Assembly: GCF_900167125.1 (NCBI RefSeq)
Contig: NZ_FUYC01000005.1
Coordinates: 1-64,000, forward strand
Origin: Paucidesulfovibrio gracilis DSM 16080
Lineage (GTDB): Bacteria > Desulfobacterota > Desulfovibrionia > Desulfovibrionales > Desulfovibrionaceae
Reading direction: 5' to 3'
Length of the DNA: 64,000 bases
Part shown: positions 24,706 to 33,810 of the stretch, one piece after another
Position numbering within the stretch: position 1 is the first letter of the stretch
Layout: each line of letters begins with the position of its first letter
The notes under the pieces: generated by a model
Told to the model about the DNA's origin: nothing
Databases searched by the model: none
The model's input: only the letters and a program-made list of their open reading frames with translations
Translations under genes and position numbers: made by a program

Positions 24706-25188
24706 ATGTACCAAACAACATTCCTCTCCGAGTCGGTCGCATCCCAGGGCAACACGGCCCGGCAGCACCCGGACAGACCCCGGGGGGTGTTGCGCCTTAA
24801 CCTCTGGCTGGAAAACGACCAGGGCGTGCTGTTCGGCATGGGCCGCTTGCTGCTGCTGCGCGAAATTCATACCAGCGGCTCCCTTTCGGCCGCAGCCGCC
24901 AGCCTGGGCATGTCTTACCGGGCAGCCTGGGGCAAAATAAAAAAAACAGAACAGGTGCTCGGCATCAACCTTATAGAACGCAATGGGTGCCGCCGGTCCG
25001 GATGTCAACTCACGGAATATGGGCATACCCTGGCCGTAGAGTACGAGCGTTGGTTCGCTTCAGTGGAGCGCTTTGCCTTGGAGCAGGCTCGGCGGGCGGT
25101 TCCTCTTGAGGTGCGGAAATTCAACGACACCGCCACGGAAGAGGCTGAGAACACGCCCCAACATGTTAATAATAACATATTGAAATAA
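24706..25188 (+). CDS. ModE/LysR-type DNA-binding protein without ligand domain
   Basis: This 160-residue protein carries a winged helix-turn-helix of the ModE N-terminal type at about residues 40-105: LLLLREIHTSGSLSAAAASL, MSYRAAWGKI and LTEYG. There is no molybdate-binding (TOBE) domain and no LysR effector domain. Desulfovibrio-type regulators of this kind are linked with molybdate or tungstate control. Its place between a molybdopterin enzyme and the formate dehydrogenase operon fits that. The start is uncertain; residues 1-35 look non-conserved and a start nearer LRLNLWLEND is possible. Its 3' end contains a second ATGT...ACAT palindrome. Confidence 0.85.
   Translation: MYQTTFLSESVASQGNTARQHPDRPRGVLRLNLWLENDQGVLFGMGRLLLLREIHTSGSLSAAAASLGMSYRAAWGKIKKTEQVLGINLIERNGCRRSGCQLTEYGHTLAVEYERWFASVERFALEQARRAVPLEVRKFNDTATEEAENTPQHVNNNILK
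25163..25178. promoter_or_regulatory. Candidate operator ATGT-N8-ACAT upstream of fdhA
   Basis: ATGTTA (25163-25168) and TAACAT (25173-25178) are a perfect 6-bp palindrome with a 4-base centre, 97 bases before the fdhA start. It overlaps the last codons of the regulator gene. It shares length and outer arms with the site at 24653. Confidence 0.45.
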
Positions 25189-25274
25189 AAGATTTTAATG
25201 CTACGATGATCTCCAATTCCCAACGAAAGGCTACTGCTCTGAAATGGCTTTGGAGCAGGCAAAGGAGGTCGTGA

Positions 25275-28200
25275 ATGCAGTGTAATCGAAGAAATTTCCT
25301 CAAGCTGGCCGGAGTGGGGGCCGTAGGGCTTTCCCTGGGTCAGCTCGGCGTGGATCTCACGCCGGTGGAGGCCTATGCCGCGCAGCTCAAGATCGACGGC
25401 GCCAAGGAGATCTTTACGGTCTGCCCGTTCTGCTCTGTGAGCTGCAACGCCATCGGCTACGTCAAGAACGGCAAGCTGGTGAACACCGAGGGTGACCCGG
25501 ACTATCCCGTCAACGAAGGATCCCTTTGCGCCAAGGGCGCGGCCATGTTCACCATGACCACCAGCGAACACCGGGTAAAAAAACCCCTGTACCGCGCGCC
25601 CTACAGCGACAAATGGGAAGAAAAAAGTTGGGAATGGGTCATGGACCGCATTGCCCGGCGCGTTAAGGAAACGCGCGACAAAGATTTCATCCTCAAGGAT
25701 GAACACGGCAACACCGTGAACCGCCTGGAATCCATGTTCCTGCTCGGAACCTCCCACGCGGACAACGAAGAATGCGCCCTGGCCCATCAGGCCATGCGCG
25801 GCCTGGGGGTCGTCCACATGGACCACCAGGCACGTATTTGACACAGCGCCACAGTTGCGGCTCTGGGAGAGTCGTTCGGACGCGGCGCGATGACCAACCA
25901 CTGGATCGACATCAAGAATGCCGATTCCATCCTTATCATGGGCAGCAATGCTGCCGAACACCATCCAATCTCGTTCAAATGGGTGCTGCGGGCCAAGGAC
26001 GCCGGCGCCACCGTCATGCACGTGGATCCGAAATTCTCGCGGACCTCGGCCCGCTCGGATTTCCACGTTCCCCTGCGGTCCGGCACGGACATCGCCTTCC
26101 TCGGCGGCATGATCCATTACATTCTGGAAAGTGAATCCTACTTCAAGGAATACGTGGCCGAATACACCAACGCCGCCCTGGTGGTGGGTAAAAAATTCGG
26201 CTTCAAGGACGGACTCTTTACCGGGTATGACCCGAAGACCAGGCTCTACGACAAGAGCAAATGGGACTTCGAGCTAGACAAAAACGGCGTACCCGTGCGG
26301 GACGTGACCCTGCAACACCCACGCTGCGTCTTCCAGCTGATGCGGAAGCACTACGCGCGCTACAGTCTGGACAAGGTCTCCGCCACCACCGGCGTTTCCA
26401 AGGAAAACCTCCAGCGCGTGTATGAAACCTTCGCGGCCACGGGCAAGCCGGACAAGGCCGGAACCGTCATGTACGCCCTGGGCTGGACCCAGCATACCGT
26501 GGGCGTGCAAAATATCCGCTCCGCCGCCATCATCCAGCTTCTGCTGGGCAATATCGGCGTGGCCGGAGGCGGCATCAACGCCCTGCGGGGCGAACCCAAC
26601 GTACAGGGTTCCACGGACCACACCCTGCTCTACCACATCATCCCCGGCTACATGGCCATGCCCCACAACGGCTGGCAGACCTACGAAGAGTACGTCAAGG
26701 CCAACACCCCGGTGAGCAATGATCCGCTCTCGGCCAACTGGTGGCAACACAAACCCAAGTACTTTGCCAGCCTGCTCAAGGCCTGGTTCGGCCAAAACGC
26801 CACCAAGGACAACGGCTTCTGCTACGAGCTGTTGCCCAAGATCGAAAAGGGCGAGGACTATTCCTATATGTTCCTTTTCGACCGCATGTACCGGAATAAG
26901 ATCCGCGGCGGCATCATCATCGGCCTGAACCCCATGAACTCGGTGCCCAACACCAACAAGGTCCGCAAGGCGTTGGACAACCTGGACTGGCTGGTAACCG
27001 CGGAACTGCACCACTCCGAGACCACGGACAACTGGCGCCGGCCCGGCGTTGATCCCAAAAAGAACAAGACCGAGGTCTTCCTGCTGCCTTCGGCCCACCG
27101 GCTGGAAAAGGAAGGCTCCGTGACCAACTCGGGCCGCTGGCTGCTCTGGCATTACCAGGCCATCAAGCCCGGGTACGAAGCCCGCAACTTCGGCCAGATG
27201 TTCGTGGACATGCTCAACCGTGTCCGCGACCTCTACGCCAAGGACGGCGGCGTGCTGCCCGAGGCGCTGCTCAAGCTGAACTGGCCCCAATCCTATGACG
27301 CCGAGGAAGTCTGCCGACGCATCAACGGCCACTTCACCCGGGATACGGAAGTCAAGGGCAAGCTCTACAAGAAGGGCCAGCAAGTACCCTCCTTCACGGC
27401 CCTGGCCGACGACGGCTCCACCAGCAGTCTGAACTGGCTCTACGCCGGAAGCTACACCGAAGAAGACGGCAACAAGTCCAAGCGGCGCAGTGCGGAACAG
27501 ACCCCCATGCAGGCCAAGATCGGCCTGTACCCCAACTGGTCCTGGTGCTGGCCCGTGAACAGGCGCATCCTCTACAACCGCGCCTCCGTGGATGAGCAGG
27601 GACGCCCCTTCAACCCGGCCAAGGCCGTCATCGCCTGGAAGGGCGGCAAATGGGTGGGGGATGTACCTGACGGCGGCTGGCCCCCCCTGGCCACGGGCAA
27701 GGGACGCAACCCGTTCATCATGTCCCGCCACGGCTACGGCCAGATCTTCGGTCCCGGGCGGCAGGACGGTCCCTTCTCCGAACATTACGAACCCGTGGAA
27801 ACCCCGGTGGACAGCAACCTGTTCTCCGGCCAGCTCAGCAGCCCATGCTACAAGGCCATTGACAGCGACATGGACCAACTGGCTCCCCCGGCGGATCCGC
27901 GCTTCCCCATCGTGCTGACCACCTACAACGTCACCGAACATTGGTGCGGCGGCGGGGAAACCCGCAACGTACCCAACCTGCTGGAAACCGAGCCGCAGCT
28001 CTATGTTGAGATCAGCCCGGAACTGGCCAAGGAAAAAGGCATCAACAACGGCGAAGGCGTGATCATCGAAAGCGTCCGCGGACGCGTCGAGGCCATAGCC
28101 ATGGTCACGGTGCGCATGCGCCCGCTCAAGGTGCACGGCAGAATCGTTCACGAAATCGGCATGCCGTTTTGTTTCGGATGGACCACCCCCGGAACCGGAG

Positions 28201-28316
28201 ACTCCACCAACCGGCTCACGCCGTCGGTGGGCGACCCCAACACCACCATCCCGGAATACAAGGCCTGCTGCGTGAACATCCGCAAGGCCGACAAGCTCAC
28301 CGAGCTTGCCACCTAA
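25275..28316 (+). CDS. fdhA: Selenocysteine formate dehydrogenase, catalytic subunit
   Basis: This single gene is read through an in-frame TGA at 25839-25841, giving 1013 residues with selenocysteine at 189. The sequence right after the TGA reads HSATVAALGESFGRGAMTNH, the conserved context of the catalytic Sec in FdnG-type enzymes. The N-terminus has a Tat signal (RRNFLKL, residues 5-11). Cluster ligands are C50, C53, C57 and C85. The enzyme oxidises formate to carbon dioxide in the periplasm at a molybdenum or tungsten bis-pyranopterin site. AAAGGAGGT precedes ATG 25275. Genes for the beta subunit, FdhE and FdhD follow. With no cytochrome b subunit, electrons probably go to soluble cytochromes c. 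A naive annotation would split it into two frames. Confidence 0.97.
25839..25866 (+). other. UGA selenocysteine codon with candidate SECIS hairpin
   Basis: The TGA at 25839-25841 is followed by CCACAG (25849-25854), loop TTGCGG and CTCTGG (25861-25866). They can pair except for one C-C mismatch. Bacterial SECIS elements are short hairpins just after the UGA, so position fits. The exact fold was judged by eye. selA/selB/selC are not in the window. Confidence 0.5.
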
Positions 28317-28324
28317 CGTGCGAC

Positions 28325-28347
28325 CCGGGCGGCCCAAGGCCGCCCGG
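28325..28347 (+). other. Intercistronic hairpin between fdhA and fdhB
   Basis: CCGGGCGGCC (28325-28334) and GGCCGCCCGG (28338-28347) form a perfect 10-bp stem with loop CAA, eight bases after the fdhA stop. No T-tract follows, so it is more likely an mRNA-stabilising or partial attenuation element than a terminator. Confidence 0.6.
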
Positions 28348-28366
28348 ACCTGCAAAGGAGCAGATC

Positions 28367-29113
28367 ATGCCCAAGACGTTCTTTATCGACACATCGCGAT
28401 GCACCGCGTGTCGGGGCTGCCAGATCGCCTGCAAGGAATGGCACGAACTCCCGGCCAACAAAACCACGCAGTTCGGCTGGGGCAGTCACCAGAATCCCCA
28501 GGATCTGAACCCCAACAACTATAAGCTGGTGCGCTTCAGCGAACACCTGGACGGCGACGTGATCCGTTGGAACTTCTTCCCGGATCAATGCCGCCACTGT
28601 GTTTCCCCGCCGTGTAAGCAAGTGGGGGACATGACCCACGAAAACGCCATCGTACAGGACAAGGCCACGGGCGCGGTGCTCTTCACCGAGGCCACTCGCA
28701 AGTTCAGCGAACTGGACTTCGAGGACATCCGCGACGCTTGTCCCTACAACATCCCTCGGCGGGATCCCGAAACCGGGCAGTTGTCCAAATGCACCATGTG
28801 CATCGACCGCGTGCGCAGCGGTATGCTGCCCGCCTGCGTCAAGGCCTGCCCCACGGGAACCATGAACTTCGGCGAACGCGAAGAGATGCTCAAACTGGCC
28901 GCGCAACGGCTGGAACGGGTGCGCAAGACCTTCCCCGAAGCCATGCTCGCGGATCCCGACGACGTGAACGTGATCTACCTGCTCACGGACGCGCCGGAAA
29001 ACTACCACGACTATGCCGTGGCCTCTCTGGTTCCGGTGCGGCCCATGGACCGCAAGAGCTTCCTTGCCGTGCTGGGCCGACCCCTGCGGCGGATCGCTGA
29101 CGGCCTGGGATAG
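28367..29113 (+). CDS. fdhB: Formate dehydrogenase beta subunit (iron-sulfur)
   Basis: This 248-residue protein carries four ferredoxin-type clusters, starting with C12/15/18/22 (CTACRGCQIAC), then CRHCVSPPC, a Cys in RDACPYN, CTMC and CVKACP. It links the Sec/Mo site of FdhA to external electron carriers. There is no C-terminal membrane helix, unlike FdnH, so the FdhAB dimer is soluble in the periplasm. It has no signal peptide and is presumably co-exported through the Tat signal of FdhA. AAAGGAG precedes ATG 28367; it starts 50 bases after fdhA. Confidence 0.95.
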   Translation: MPKTFFIDTSRCTACRGCQIACKEWHELPANKTTQFGWGSHQNPQDLNPNNYKLVRFSEHLDGDVIRWNFFPDQCRHCVSPPCKQVGDMTHENAIVQDKATGAVLFTEATRKFSELDFEDIRDACPYNIPRRDPETGQLSKCTMCIDRVRSGMLPACVKACPTGTMNFGEREEMLKLAAQRLERVRKTFPEAMLADPDDVNVIYLLTDAPENYHDYAVASLVPVRPMDRKSFLAVLGRPLRRIADGLG

Positions 29114-29139
29114 TTCGGGACGTCACTCCCTCCAAAAAA

Positions 29140-29163
29140 GGGCGCGGTCTTCGGGCCGCGCCC
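29140..29163 (+). other. Intercistronic hairpin between fdhB and fdhE
   Basis: GGGCGCGG (29140-29147) pairs with CCGCGCCC (29156-29163) around an eight-base loop, 26 bases after the fdhB stop and without a T-tract. It may lower expression of the maturation genes relative to fdhAB. Confidence 0.5.
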
Positions 29164-29195
29164 CGAACCACACCCCAACCCGCAAGGAAGGTGCC

Positions 29196-30146
29196 ATGCA
29201 CACCAACACCTCCACCCAGCTCCGCACCGATTCGGTCCGCTCCAGCCTGCAACGCCTTTGCCAGGAACGCCCTGCCTACCGACAACTTACCGAGGTGTTC
29301 GCCCCCCTGCTGGAACATGCCGAAACCCTGCGGGCCGACCTGACCCCCACCTGTCCCGCCCTGCCGCCCCACGGCGAAACATTCAAGGCCCAGGGCATCC
29401 CGCTGCTCACCGGTAACGATCTGACAACCTGGAACCAGCCCCTGGACCAAAGCCTGGCACGCATGGCTCCCGTGTTGGAAACCCTCCTGGAACGCCCCGA
29501 TTTGGAAGCCCTTTTGCGCGACCAGATGGAACGCACCGGCCTGACACCGGCCCACCTGGTGCTCCCCCTGCTCCAGGGGGACGAACCCGCTCTCAACCGC
29601 CTGGCAACAGCACTGGAACAGGGCCGCGACGAACCGGCCATTGACCCTGGCCGCCTCGGTTTTTTTCTGCACCACGTGCTTTCCCCGGTGCTCAGCGCGG
29701 CCGCGGCCACCCTTCCCGAGCCGGAAACCTGGGGGGATTGGAAAGAACCGATCTGTCCTATTTGCGGCTCCCTGCCCGCCTTTGCCACCCTTTCACCCCG
29801 GGAGCCGGTGCATACGGAACAAATCGTCAGCGGCGGCGGACGCAAGCACCTGCATTGCGGACTGTGCGGCCACCACTGGCGGATACGGCGCGACGCCTGT
29901 CCCGGCTGCGGCCAGGCCGACTCCGAGCAACGCGAATTGCTCTTCGCCCGGGACGCGGCCCGGGAGCGCATCGAGATCTGCCATAGCTGCAACGGATATG
30001 CCCTGTGTGTGGACCTGCGGGAATTCGACCCTGTTCCGGCATTGGAGACCGTCCCCCTGGCGCTGCTGCACCTGGACATGGTGGCCCGGGAGCGGGGCTT
30101 GCGGCCCTTATTTCGTACCATTTGGAACGTGCTGCCGCAGGACTGA
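29196..30146 (+). CDS. fdhE: Formate dehydrogenase accessory protein FdhE
   Basis: This 316-residue protein is the rubredoxin-like maturation factor of formate dehydrogenases. Four Cys pairs lie in the C-terminal half: CPICGS, CGLCGHHW, CPGCG and CHSCNGY. These bind iron in FdhE and help interaction with the catalytic subunit before export. The N-terminal half is helical and unremarkable. AAGGAAGGTG precedes ATG 29196. Its place directly after fdhAB and before fdhD matches the typical cluster. Confidence 0.93.
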   Translation: MHTNTSTQLRTDSVRSSLQRLCQERPAYRQLTEVFAPLLEHAETLRADLTPTCPALPPHGETFKAQGIPLLTGNDLTTWNQPLDQSLARMAPVLETLLERPDLEALLRDQMERTGLTPAHLVLPLLQGDEPALNRLATALEQGRDEPAIDPGRLGFFLHHVLSPVLSAAAATLPEPETWGDWKEPICPICGSLPAFATLSPREPVHTEQIVSGGGRKHLHCGLCGHHWRIRRDACPGCGQADSEQRELLFARDAARERIEICHSCNGYALCVDLREFDPVPALETVPLALLHLDMVARERGLRPLFRTIWNVLPQD

Positions 30147-30185
30147 CCCCGGGACCGGAACAATCTTTTGCAAAAAGGACGCGCC

Positions 30186-31076
30186 ATGACCAATTCCGCC
30201 GCCATTTCCGCCCCTGTCCCGGAACGCTCCTGGACGGATCGCTCCCCGGCAGGGCATACGGACAATGCCCGGCTACTGCGCTACGAAGCCGGACGCCTTT
30301 ATACCGCTCCCGACGTGCTCGGCATGGAACGCGACATGGAAATCCGGATACCCGGACGCGAGTCCGTCCACCTCAGCCGAACCCCTGGAAAGGACAGACA
30401 ACTCGTGCTCGGCGCGCTGTTCACCAGGGGCTGGATTCAATCCGCCCGTGATGTTGCCGGAATGGTGGTTTGCGAGTATACTTCCCAAACTCTTGTCCAG
30501 GTCACTTTGGAACCCACGATCCGGCCCGCACAACGTCCGGGTACGGTATGCGCTGATCCGAACGAATCTGGCTACGGAGCGGCCACAAGCGGTGAGCACG
30601 CTCTGCTGGCCCGCGGTGCTAAGCGCCTGCTCACTTTGCGGACCCGTTTCGAGCAACAGCAAAAAATGCACCGCGCCACCGGAGCCATGCACGGAGCCGC
30701 CCTCTTCCACGGTAGCGGAACTCTGCTCGCCTTTGCCGAGGACATTGGACGCCACAACGCCCTGGACAAGGCCATCGGCATGGTTCTGGACCAAGGGCTG
30801 CTTGATCGCGTGGACCTGGCTGTGCTCTCCTCCAGACTGGCCCTTGCGTTGACCCGCAAAGCCATTGCCGCGGGCATCGGCCTTTTGGCCGGTTTTTCCG
30901 TTGCCACGGCCCCGTCCGTGGAATTGGCCCACAGCAAAGGCATGACCCTGATCGGGCGACTCAAACCCAAAGGCATGAACATCTACACCCACCCCTGGCG
31001 GCTGGCCCGACTGGCCCTGCATACCGCCCCAACCCCGGAAACCACAGAACATGAATATCGGACCCCACACTTTTGA
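30186..31076 (+). CDS. fdhD: FdhD-type sulfur carrier for formate dehydrogenase, CxxC loop missing
   Basis: This 296-residue protein has FdhD family blocks: HRATGAMHGAALF, EDIGRHNALDKAIG, SSRLALALTRKA and a C-terminal GMNIYTHPWRL. FdhD moves sulfur from a cysteine desulfurase to the molybdopterin cofactor before insertion into formate dehydrogenase. The usual CGxCG loop (C121/C124 in E. coli) reads SGYGAATSG here. The only nearby Cys is C122, in GTVCADPNESG a few residues before. It may use one Cys or act differently. ATG 30186 has AAAAAGGA upstream; TTG 30168 is a weaker alternative. The end overlaps the next gene by 26 bases. Confidence 0.88.
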   Translation: MTNSAAISAPVPERSWTDRSPAGHTDNARLLRYEAGRLYTAPDVLGMERDMEIRIPGRESVHLSRTPGKDRQLVLGALFTRGWIQSARDVAGMVVCEYTSQTLVQVTLEPTIRPAQRPGTVCADPNESGYGAATSGEHALLARGAKRLLTLRTRFEQQQKMHRATGAMHGAALFHGSGTLLAFAEDIGRHNALDKAIGMVLDQGLLDRVDLAVLSSRLALALTRKAIAAGIGLLAGFSVATAPSVELAHSKGMTLIGRLKPKGMNIYTHPWRLARLALHTAPTPETTEHEYRTPHF

Positions 31077-32703
31077 GGAATTCAAGCAAAAGGCTAAGGA
31101 TTTTCACGGCTACCCCGCGCCGGGTCTGCTCATCGGCGGATACATGGTGGAGGCGGCGCGCAGTCTGCTGCCCAAGGATATTCTTTTCGAGGCCGTGGTG
31201 GAGACCAGCAAATGTCTGCCCGACGCCGTGCAGATTCTGACGCCGCTCTCCACGGGCAACAGCTGGATGAAGGTGATCAACCTGGGCCGCTACGCCCTGT
31301 CCCTGTACGACAAATTCACCGGCGAAGGCCACCGCATCTTCGTGGATACGAACCGTCTGGAAGACTGGCCGGAAATCCGCTCCTGGTTCCTGAAGCTCAA
31401 GCCCAAAAAGGACCAGGACTCCGATCGGTTGTTTGCGGAAATCGAAGAAGCCGGGCACACCATCTGTTCCACCCATCCCGTGACCATCCCGCAACGCATG
31501 CTCCAGCGCCATTCCATGCGGGAAATCCGCATCTGCCCGGCCTGCAACGAAGCCTACCCCGCAAGCGACGGCGGCATCTGCCGTGGTTGCCAGGGCGAAG
31601 CCCCGTACCTGGGCGTTTGGCAGGCACCGGGGACCGATGGCGACGACCGCGCCCTGCCCCCGCTCCGGGCCGTGCCTGTGGAAGAGGCCGTGGGCAAAAC
31701 CGCCCTGCACGACATGACCCGCATTGAACCCGGTGTCTCCAAGGGACCGGAATTCAAGGCGGGCCAGAATTTCGGCGTGGGCGACCTCTGCCGCCTGCAC
31801 CAGATGGGCCGTGCTCACGTATTCGTGGCCGAGGACAACATCCCCGGCGACGAGTGGGTGCATGAAAACGACGCGGTGCTGGCCTTTGCCCGGCGCATGG
31901 CCGGTCCCGGCGTGACCCACACGCAGACGCCGAATGAAGGCAAAATCGAATTCCACGCCGAACGTACCGGACTGCTGCGGCTTGACCGCGACATTCTGCG
32001 TGCCTTCAACATGGTGCCGGACGTCATGTGCGCCACACGGCACCACGCCATCATGGTGGAACAAGGCAAAGGCTTTGCCGGATGCCGGGCCATTCCCCTT
32101 TACCTTCCTCAGGCCGGTTTCCAACGCGCCCTGGCCGTGCTCGGCGCTGCCCCGCTCTTTGAGGTGCTGCCGCTACGCTCGGCGAACATCGGCGTTCTGG
32201 TAACCGGAACCGAAGTATTCAAAGGACTTGTGCAGGACAAATTTGAACCGGTGATCCGTTCCAAGGCCGAAGCCCTCGGCTCCCGGGTCACGGCCTCCTG
32301 TGTTGTGCCGGACGACCGCGCCGCCATTACCCAGGCCGTGGAAGAGCTTCTGGAGCAGGGCTGCGACATGCTCATCACCACGGCAGGGCTGTCCGTGGAT
32401 CCCGGCGATGTGACCCGGCCCGGCCTGCTGGACGCGGGACTCACCGATGCCCTGCACGGCATGCCTGTTCTGCCCGGTGCCATGACCCTGGTGGGACGGC
32501 TGACCAACAACGAAACCGATGTTCCCGTTCTCGGGGTTCCTGCCTGCGCCTTGTTTCACAAGACCACCAGCCTGGATCTGCTTCTGCCCCGATTGCTGGC
32601 CGGCTTGGACATCACCCGCCGCGATCTGGCGGACATGGCCGAAGGCGGCTACTGCCTGGGTTGCAAGTCCTGCACTTTCCCCAAGTGTCCCTTCGGGAAA
32701 TAA
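31051..32703 (+). CDS. FmdE-domain protein fused to a molybdopterin-binding (MoeA/MogA-like) domain
   Basis: This 550-residue protein joins three parts. Residues about 8-160 are an FmdE domain (HGYPAPGLLIGGYMVEAAR). A zinc ribbon follows at CPAC and CRGC (about 168-190). Residues about 380-530 are a molybdopterin-binding domain with VTGTEVFKG and the Ser/Asp loop TTAGLSVDPGD. The C-terminus ends in a Cys cluster, CLGCKSCTFPKCPFGK, a possible Fe-S or metal site. FmdE proteins accompany molybdenum and tungsten enzymes in anaerobes. A role in inserting or editing the cofactor of the formate dehydrogenase is inferred from its place at the end of the operon. Confidence 0.88.
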   Translation: MNIGPHTFEEFKQKAKDFHGYPAPGLLIGGYMVEAARSLLPKDILFEAVVETSKCLPDAVQILTPLSTGNSWMKVINLGRYALSLYDKFTGEGHRIFVDTNRLEDWPEIRSWFLKLKPKKDQDSDRLFAEIEEAGHTICSTHPVTIPQRMLQRHSMREIRICPACNEAYPASDGGICRGCQGEAPYLGVWQAPGTDGDDRALPPLRAVPVEEAVGKTALHDMTRIEPGVSKGPEFKAGQNFGVGDLCRLHQMGRAHVFVAEDNIPGDEWVHENDAVLAFARRMAGPGVTHTQTPNEGKIEFHAERTGLLRLDRDILRAFNMVPDVMCATRHHAIMVEQGKGFAGCRAIPLYLPQAGFQRALAVLGAAPLFEVLPLRSANIGVLVTGTEVFKGLVQDKFEPVIRSKAEALGSRVTASCVVPDDRAAITQAVEELLEQGCDMLITTAGLSVDPGDVTRPGLLDAGLTDALHGMPVLPGAMTLVGRLTNNETDVPVLGVPACALFHKTTSLDLLLPRLLAGLDITRRDLADMAEGGYCLGCKSCTFPKCPFGK

Positions 32704-32721
32704 CCGCCTCCAACATGACAC

Positions 32722-32755
32722 AACGCCCGCGCGGTCAGACCACGCGGGCGTTTTT
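32722..32755. terminator. Terminator between the fdh operon and tpx
   Basis: AACGCCCGCG (32722-32731) and CGCGGGCGTT (32743-32752) form a 10-bp stem followed by TTTTT. It ends the plus-strand operon and, read in reverse, may also serve the converging tpx gene. Confidence 0.9.
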
Positions 32756-32783
32756 CGTTCACGTTCCCAACAGCAAAATCCAG

Positions 32784-33299
32784 CTAAACCACGTCCCTGA
32801 CAGCGGCCAGCACCGCATCGTAGTCCGGTTCGTCCGTCACCTCGGGGACCAGATGCACAAAACGGATCACGGCATCGGCGTCCACCACGAACACGCACCG
32901 GGCCAGCAGCCGCAGCTCCCGAAGCAGCACGCCCCAATTTTCACCAAACGAAGCGTCCTTGTGGTCCGAAAGCGTGACCACATTGTCCACGCCCGCAGCC
33001 CCGCACCAGCGACTTTGCGCAAAGGGCAGGTCCATGCTCACGGTAAGCACGCGCACGCCGTCGCCCAGGGAGGCGGCTTCGCGATTGAACCGACGTGTTT
33101 CCATGTCGCATACCGGTGTATCCAGGGACGGCACACTGGAGATAATCAGGGGACGGCCCCGGTAATCTTCCAATGTTTTAGGGTTCATGTCGGTATCCAG
33201 CAGCGTGAAGCCCGGTGCGGCGTCGCCGGGACGCAGTTCCGGACCCACCAGGGTCAAGGGATTTCCGTCAATGGTCACGAGGCCTTGCCGTTCTTGCAT
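32784..33299 (-). CDS. tpx: Thiol peroxidase (atypical 2-Cys peroxiredoxin)
   Basis: This 171-residue protein is a full-length Tpx. The peroxidatic Cys is in PSLDTPVCD and the resolving Cys in QSRWCGAAG, matching C61/C95 of the E. coli enzyme. It reduces hydroperoxides with thioredoxin as donor and would help an anaerobe under oxygen exposure, alongside the oxidase operon. GGAG precedes ATG 33299. A terminator at 33325-33363 separates it from the upstream zinc-ribbon gene. Confidence 0.95.
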   Translation of the reverse strand: MQERQGLVTIDGNPLTLVGPELRPGDAAPGFTLLDTDMNPKTLEDYRGRPLIISSVPSLDTPVCDMETRRFNREAASLGDGVRVLTVSMDLPFAQSRWCGAAGVDNVVTLSDHKDASFGENWGVLLRELRLLARCVFVVDADAVIRFVHLVPEVTDEPDYDAVLAAVRDVV

Positions 33300-33324
33300 G
33301 ATTTATTCTCCTTCTCATTGTTGC

Positions 33325-33363
33325 AAAAAAGATAATGGGGTCACTGAATCAGTGTACCCCATT
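33325..33363 (-). terminator. Terminator of the zinc-ribbon gene
   Basis: AATGGGGTCACTG (33334-33346) pairs with CAGTG-T-ACCCCATT (33350-33363, one bulged T). Read on the minus strand the stem is followed by ATCTTTTTTGC. It lies 40 bases after the stop at 33403 and upstream of tpx. Confidence 0.85.
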
Positions 33364-33402
33364 TGCCTGCTTTGTACAGCCCGTCGGGCTTGTAGCGAAC
33401 AA

Positions 33403-33624
33403 TCAATCTTCGCAGGATCCGCCGGTCTCCAGCTCCCGCTGTTCCGGGTCGCTGCAACTGTCGGCCTCGGACGGGCGCAGAGTGCGCACCCCGTCGCGCA
33501 GTGGTTCATAGATGAACCGTTCGTTGCAGGATGCGCATCGGGCATACCGGGGCGCATAGCTTCCGTCGTGATCCACGTCCATGGCCTGACCGCAAAACGG
33601 ACATTCCAAATGCAAGGTCGACAT
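33403..33624 (-). CDS. Small zinc-ribbon protein
   Basis: This 73-residue protein has two Cys pairs, CPFC (8-11) and CASC (30-33), spaced as in a zinc ribbon, then an acidic tail ending in SCED. No further domain is present and the function is unknown; such proteins often bind nucleic acids or protein partners. CGGAGGAAAG precedes ATG 33624. It has its own terminator. The bases 33625-33810 hold no gene I can support. Confidence 0.75.
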   Translation of the reverse strand: MSTLHLECPFCGQAMDVDHDGSYAPRYARCASCNERFIYEPLRDGVRTLRPSEADSCSDPEQRELETGGSCED

Positions 33625-33810
33625 GCTTTCCTCCGTTGGGCTTGTGTGACGTAAGCGACTCGAAACCGCAGCGTATCCTTAAAAAAACGCAGGACAGCGC
33701 GGGTAAGAGCACTCAAGGCCAAAACGTATTCAAACTACCCGGCAATTCGTCATTTTCGCAGTGAAACAACCACCCCTTCTCAACGGGCGGCAACGTGCTT
33801 CAGCCCGTTG

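Noticed and set aside
25275-25841. Reading the TGA at 25839 as a nonsense mutation (pseudogene)
   Set aside because: The TGA is at the exact catalytic selenocysteine position and the frame goes on in the conserved context for 824 more codons.
33640-33720. A tRNA-like T-arm on the minus strand in the spacer before the zinc-ribbon gene
   Set aside because: GGTTTCGAGTC-like bases are present, but no acceptor, D or anticodon arms can be drawn and the loop length is wrong.
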